From: Tunturiibacter empetritectus
GTDB lineage: Bacteria > Acidobacteriota > Terriglobia > Terriglobales > Acidobacteriaceae
Direction: 5' to 3'
DNA length: 64,000 bases
Assembly (NCBI RefSeq): GCF_013410875.1
Contig: NZ_JACCCU010000001.1
Span: forward strand, 2,170,001 to 2,234,000
The notes beneath the pieces were generated by a model. The model did no database searches. It was not told the DNA's origin and saw only the letters and a program-made list of their open reading frames with translations. The translations under genes were made by a program, and so were the position numbers. Below, in pieces: positions 60,596-64,000 of the stretch (position 1 is its first letter; each line of letters begins with the position of its first letter).

Positions 60596-62397
60596 TATTC
60601 GTGCCCCGCTACGCCGAACATAGGAGAGTGGCGAGTTTCGAGGATCTTGCCATCACCGAGATACATGTGAACGCCGCAAGGCAGGCAAGGATCGAAGCTG
60701 CGGACGGTGCGCATGATGTCGATACCTTTGAACTTGTCGGGACCGTTCTCTTCGAAGAGCGGCGTATTCTGGACCGCGTCTTCGTAGGGCCCGGGAGTTC
60801 CATACATGTCGCGTGGATTAGCGTTCCAAGGAGTGGGGGGATAGGGATGGTAGTTGGCGATCTTACCCTCGCGGATGACGACATGGTGCGAGAGAACACC
60901 GCGAACGGCCTCGTGGAAGCCACAGCCGATAGCTTCTTCCGGAACTTTGAATTCGGTCCAGGTGGAGGTGCGGCCGGCATTCAATTCGGCGAGCGCTTTC
61001 TCAACGAAGTACAGAGCGGTAGCAGCGGCGTAGGCCTGGAAGTAGGTACGGGCACGGTCGCGCTCGAGTGTGTTCGACCACTTTGGGATGTGCCACTCGA
61101 ACTCGGTCTCTGGCAGCATTGCGGTTTTGGGAAGATTGATCTTGACGCTGTGCCCGGTTGCCTTGACATAGCCAATGTCTACCAGGCCGGAGAGCGCAGT
61201 TGACCAGAGACGTGCGATGGGGCCGCCGCCGGTATCGAGGGCGAGGTGGTCTCCAGTGCGCTGATCGAGCCAGCGCGGCGACATGACCCAGGTGTAGTTG
61301 CCTTTGAAGTCGCGCTTTTGCGGCCGCGGGATGGTGGTCTGGTTCCAGGGATGGCGCTTATCGACAGGGTTGCCGAGCGGGTCGCGGGGTACGAAGGTCT
61401 CAGATCCCTGCCAATCGTCATAGTAGGAACTCCCGAGCAGGATTCGGATGTTGAGATTGATGTCGACCAGCGAGTTGGTGACCAGCTTGCCGTCGACGAC
61501 CACGCCGGGCGTAACGAACATCTTGCGTCCCCATTCCGCCATGTTCTTGTACTGGTAGTCGCAGGAGTCGGGGTCGTTGTAAGAGCCCCAACAGGCGAGC
61601 AGGACTCGGCGGCGGCCGACCTCTTCATAGCCCGGGAGCGCATCGTAGAAAAAGTCGAAGAGATCGTCGTGCAACGGTACGACCTTCTTCATGAATTCAA
61701 CGTACTTCATCAGCCGGACGAGATAGTCGGTGAAAAGCTGAATGGTTGCTACAGTGCCGACGCCACCTGGATAGAGAGTCGACGGGTGGACGTGGCGTCC
61801 TTCCATGAGGCAGAACATCTCACGGGTCATGCGGCTCATGGCAAGAGTCTCGCGGTAGAAGGTGCCGGTGAAGGGATTGAGCGCGGTCATGATGTCGGAG
61901 ATCATGCGGTAGCCGTGCTTGTCGGCGTTCGGCGCAGGCGTATGCTGTGCTTTTTCCCAGACGTTCGGATTGGTCTCCTTGACCATCTGCTCGCAGAAGT
62001 CGACGCCAACGAGATTGTCCTGAAAGATGTTGTGATCGAACATGTACTCGGCTGCTTCGCCAAGGTTGATGATCCATTCGGCAAGCGCGGGGGGACGAAT
62101 GCCAAAGGCCATGTTCTGTGCATAACATGCGCAGGTCGCGTGGTTATCCCCGCAGATGCCGCAGATGCGGCTGGTGATGAAGTGAGCGTCGCGCGGGTCT
62201 TTGCCCTTCATGAAGATGCTGTAGCCGCGAAAGATGGACGATGTACTGTGACACTCGGCAACGGTCTTGTTGGCGAAGTCAATCTTGGTGAAGATGCCAA
62301 GACTGCCGACGATACGGGTAATGGGATCCCAGTTCATCTCGACGAGATTGCGCTTCTTAATGTCGAGTTCAGGGATGGTATCCGGAAACGTAGCCAT
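60595..62397 (-). CDS. hhyL: [NiFe]-hydrogenase large subunit, group 1h
   Basis: Catalytic subunit of a high-affinity uptake hydrogenase, 600 residues. Nickel ligands: L1 motif [10 protein letters not shown] (77-86; Cys79, Cys82), and L2 motif DPCLPCGVH (569-577; Cys571, Cys574). After His577 a 23-residue tail (ending PMFGVAGHE) remains for the maturation protease. The N-terminus [17 protein letters not shown] is typical. Length, tail and gene context (NifU-like, DUF5947, DUF6084) match group 1h, known to oxidise atmospheric H2 in actinobacteria and acidobacteria. It lies 23 bases behind the small subunit gene. Confidence 0.95.
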   Translation of the reverse strand: MATFPDTIPELDIKKRNLVEMNWDPITRIVGSLGIFTKIDFANKTVAECHSTSSIFRGYSIFMKGKDPRDAHFITSRICGICGDNHATCACYAQNMAFGIRPPALAEWIINLGEAAEYMFDHNIFQDNLVGVDFCEQMVKETNPNVWEKAQHTPAPNADKHGYRMISDIMTALNPFTGTFYRETLAMSRMTREMFCLMEGRHVHPSTLYPGGVGTVATIQLFTDYLVRLMKYVEFMKKVVPLHDDLFDFFYDALPGYEEVGRRRVLLACWGSYNDPDSCDYQYKNMAEWGRKMFVTPGVVVDGKLVTNSLVDINLNIRILLGSSYYDDWQGSETFVPRDPLGNPVDKRHPWNQTTIPRPQKRDFKGNYTWVMSPRWLDQRTGDHLALDTGGGPIARLWSTALSGLVDIGYVKATGHSVKINLPKTAMLPETEFEWHIPKWSNTLERDRARTYFQAYAAATALYFVEKALAELNAGRTSTWTEFKVPEEAIGCGFHEAVRGVLSHHVVIREGKIANYHPYPPTPWNANPRDMYGTPGPYEDAVQNTPLFEENGPDKFKGIDIMRTVRSFDPCLPCGVHMYLGDGKILETRHSPMFGVAGHE

Positions 62398-62420
62398 AGC
62401 TTGGTCCTCTCAAGTGGTTA

Positions 62421-63479
62421 TTAGGCGTTAGGGGGGGCTGGACGATAGCCAGTGGTGAGTTCCGGACGATTGTGACGCCACTTCGGTTCCTTGTTGACGG
62501 TAGCGTTGGTGATGCTGCGAAGCGCACGGATCATGCGGCCGTAGCCGCCGACAAGCGCAGCCGAGAGCATGCCTCCGGGTGGCTCATCCATAAATGGCAT
62601 GAACTTATCGGGGAAGCCGGGCATGGTGCATCCGATGCAGATGCCGCCGACATTAGGACATCCGCCGATGCCACGCATCCAGCCGCGCTTGGTGACGTTG
62701 CAGTCGACGACCGGGCCCCAGCAACCGAGCTTGACGAGGCATTTTGAAGAACCGTACTCGGTAGCGAAGTCTCCCTGCTCGTAGTAGGAGCCGCGATCGC
62801 ATCCCTCATGGACCGTCTTGCCAAAGAGCCAGGTGGGACGAAGCTGTTTGTCGAGTGGAATCATTGGGGCGAGGCCAGCTACCTGGTAGAGCAAGTAGAG
62901 AACGGTCTCCATGAAATTGTCGGGCTGAACAGGACAGCCGGGGACGTTGACGATGGGCAGACCGGCCTTCGAACGCCATTCCCAGCCCAGGTAGTCGGCC
63001 AGTCCCATGGCGCCGGTTGGGTTACCGGCCATGGCGTGGATACCGCCGTAGGTTGCGCAGGTGCCGGCACCGATAACGGCCAGGGCCTTGGGAGCGAGGC
63101 GATCGATCCACTCGCATGTGGTGATGGGCTGGCCGGTGTCGTGATTCGTCCCCATGGCCGCCCAGTAGCCCTCTTTCTTGATCTTTTCGTTGGGGATGGA
63201 GCCTTCGACCACAAGGACAAAAGGTTCGAGCAAACCCTTCTCAGCATCGTAGAAGAACTGCATGAACTCGTCGCCGTTCTCGTATGCAAGCACCGGATTG
63301 TGAAGATGAACCCTGGGCAGACCGGGTATGGCACCCAGTAAAACGTCTTCGATCGAGGGTTGCTCGGCGGCGGTCACCGAGACGCTGTCGCCGTCGCAAC
63401 TGAGACCGGCAGTGATCCAGAGAATGTGGACGTCGGATACCGGTGACGGCTTGGTAATACGGCTTGGCGAGTCAACCAT
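62421..63479 (-). CDS. hhyS: [NiFe]-hydrogenase small subunit, group 1h
   Basis: Electron-transfer subunit of 352 residues with three iron-sulfur clusters. Proximal site: Cys28 and Asp31 in LSCDGD (Asp where most hydrogenases have Cys), Cys141 in GAGTCATYGG, Cys182 in PGCPVQP. Other cluster ligands include Cys227, 247, 253, 274, 281 and 284. A proximal cluster with three Cys and one Asp is known for the actinobacterial-type enzyme of Ralstonia and is linked to oxygen tolerance. No Tat signal and no membrane tail, also as in group 1h. AAGGAG lies 6 bases before ATG 63479. Confidence 0.95.
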   Translation of the reverse strand: MVDSPSRITKPSPVSDVHILWITAGLSCDGDSVSVTAAEQPSIEDVLLGAIPGLPRVHLHNPVLAYENGDEFMQFFYDAEKGLLEPFVLVVEGSIPNEKIKKEGYWAAMGTNHDTGQPITTCEWIDRLAPKALAVIGAGTCATYGGIHAMAGNPTGAMGLADYLGWEWRSKAGLPIVNVPGCPVQPDNFMETVLYLLYQVAGLAPMIPLDKQLRPTWLFGKTVHEGCDRGSYYEQGDFATEYGSSKCLVKLGCWGPVVDCNVTKRGWMRGIGGCPNVGGICIGCTMPGFPDKFMPFMDEPPGGMLSAALVGGYGRMIRALRSITNATVNKEPKWRHNRPELTTGYRPAPPNA

Positions 63480-63826
63480 GGAATTCTCCTTGGGACGACA
63501 TTGTGACCTGCTCCGCGAGCTTGCTCGAAGATGAATTAGCGTGACGACTTTCCGACCGAAAAGCAGAGAAGTCGTAGCACATGAACTGTGATTTTGGATT
63601 CGGGAGAGCGGAATGGTAGAAGCAGGACAAGCCTGTCACCTTCGCAAAGCGATGCGTCAGCTTTGACTCAAGAGCCCGCGAGCGAAGCCGGCTCGCTCGA
63701 ATGCCAGAGACACTACGCCTATTCGAAGCTGGCTGTCAATCGCTTATACCCGCATATTTATTGGACTTAATACAACTTTTACGCGGTCGATGGAATTATT
63801 CAGGCCGTGAAGTTACCGGTCCGGAA
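63480..63826. other. Control region between hypE and the hydrogenase genes
   Basis: 347 bases. On the minus strand a TTGACA (63734-63739) could serve as -35, but no good -10 follows at the right distance. GCGAGC/GCTCGC (63676-63681, 63689-63694) forms a 6-bp stem. A plus-strand open frame at 63701-63901 runs antisense into hypE and is not a gene. The gap is long enough for a promoter giving the structural genes their own transcript. Confidence 0.5.
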
Positions 63827-64000
63827 TTAGCAGATGCGCGGAAGCTGCTCACCGAACATCACATCGAGGACCCGCGTGCCACCGATCTCAGTTTTCATTA
63901 GCACCATGCCAGGATGATTTTCGACGACCTCGCCGATGATTACGGCGTCCTGGCCGAAAGGATGCTGCCTCATCTGCTCGAGAACTGCACCCGCCATCTC
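63827..64000 (-). CDS. hypE: HypE C-terminus (carbamoyl dehydratase), partial at window edge
   Basis: The last 57 codons of a gene entering from the right edge, ending at TAA 63827-63829. The product reads EMAGAVLEQMRQHPFGQDAV, then IIGEVVENHPGMVLMKTEIG, and closes with the diagnostic HypE tail PRIC, whose final Cys carries the thiocarbamate/thiocyanate used to build the CN ligands of the NiFe site. Placement upstream of the small subunit suggests that further hyp genes (C, D, F) lie beyond the edge. Confidence 0.92.
   Translation of the reverse strand, partial: EMAGAVLEQMRQHPFGQDAVIIGEVVENHPGMVLMKTEIGGTRVLDVMFGEQLPRIC

Noticed and set aside
63701..63901. 66-codon plus-strand frame at the right edge
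   Set aside because: Antisense to the HypE C-terminus, which ends with the diagnostic PRIC tail.

Overview
The window looks like a chromosomal segment of an aerobic, high-GC soil Acidobacterium (Terriglobia/Acidobacteriaceae type, near Edaphobacter, Granulicella or Terriglobus). I infer this from the gene set and not from a marker gene: a duplicated orphan ABC permease of the acidobacterial (ADOP) kind, NHL-repeat/Ig-like secreted proteins, a PQQ operon, a high-affinity group 1h [NiFe]-hydrogenase, coproheme decarboxylase, and dispersed intergenic repeats. No rRNA, tRNA, CRISPR array or insertion sequence was found.

Layout. (1) 1-7.6 kb: a secreted NHL/Ig-like protein running off the left edge, with an apparent frameshift behind its signal peptide; an NHL-type lipoprotein; a glycine-zipper lipoprotein; engB; an RlpA-like protein. 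(2) 7.6-18.1 kb: housekeeping and small accessory genes: inositol-phosphate synthase, a pseudo-receiver/anti-sigma-like ATPase, a higBA toxin-antitoxin module with its operator inside the promoter, DedA, hemQ, nth, hemD, a SnoaL-like protein, a zinc alcohol dehydrogenase, a membrane protein and hemC. (3) 18.3-20.9 kb: the ADOP permease. (4) 20.9-41.7 kb: an exopolysaccharide locus of Wzx/Wzy type with its own outlet (Wza-like), chain-length/tyrosine kinase (Wzc-like), flippase, polymerase/ligase, priming transferase, five glycosyltransferases, an acyltransferase, two tandem beta-helix proteins and a 2OG-Fe(II) oxygenase. Genes lie on both strands with long AT-richer gaps. (5) 41.7-43.8 kb: hemA with a CcsA/HemX-type gene. 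(6) 44-48.1 kb: a pqqABCDE operon, including a 28-codon pqqA, with repeat elements on both sides of pqqE. (7) 48.3-55.4 kb: mutS, anmK, an orphan family-5 solute-binding lipoprotein and a glycerate kinase. (8) 55.4-64 kb: a minus-strand hydrogenase operon: hypE (partial, right edge), then small subunit, large subunit, NifU-like protein, a 59-aa protein, DUF5947, DUF6084, two unrecognised proteins, maturation protease, a 34-aa membrane peptide, hypA and hypB. Most junctions are ATGA-type overlaps.

How it fits together. The hydrogenase would draw electrons from trace H2 and PQQ would serve periplasmic sugar/alcohol dehydrogenases, both fitting a respiring soil heterotroph. Four haem genes (hemQ, hemD, hemC, hemA) are scattered and not in one operon; HemQ points to the coproporphyrin-dependent route. 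The least understood content is the set of uncharacterised proteins translationally coupled to the hydrogenase. The clearest new signals in non-coding DNA are three classes of short intergenic repeats, one of which shows compensatory base changes.
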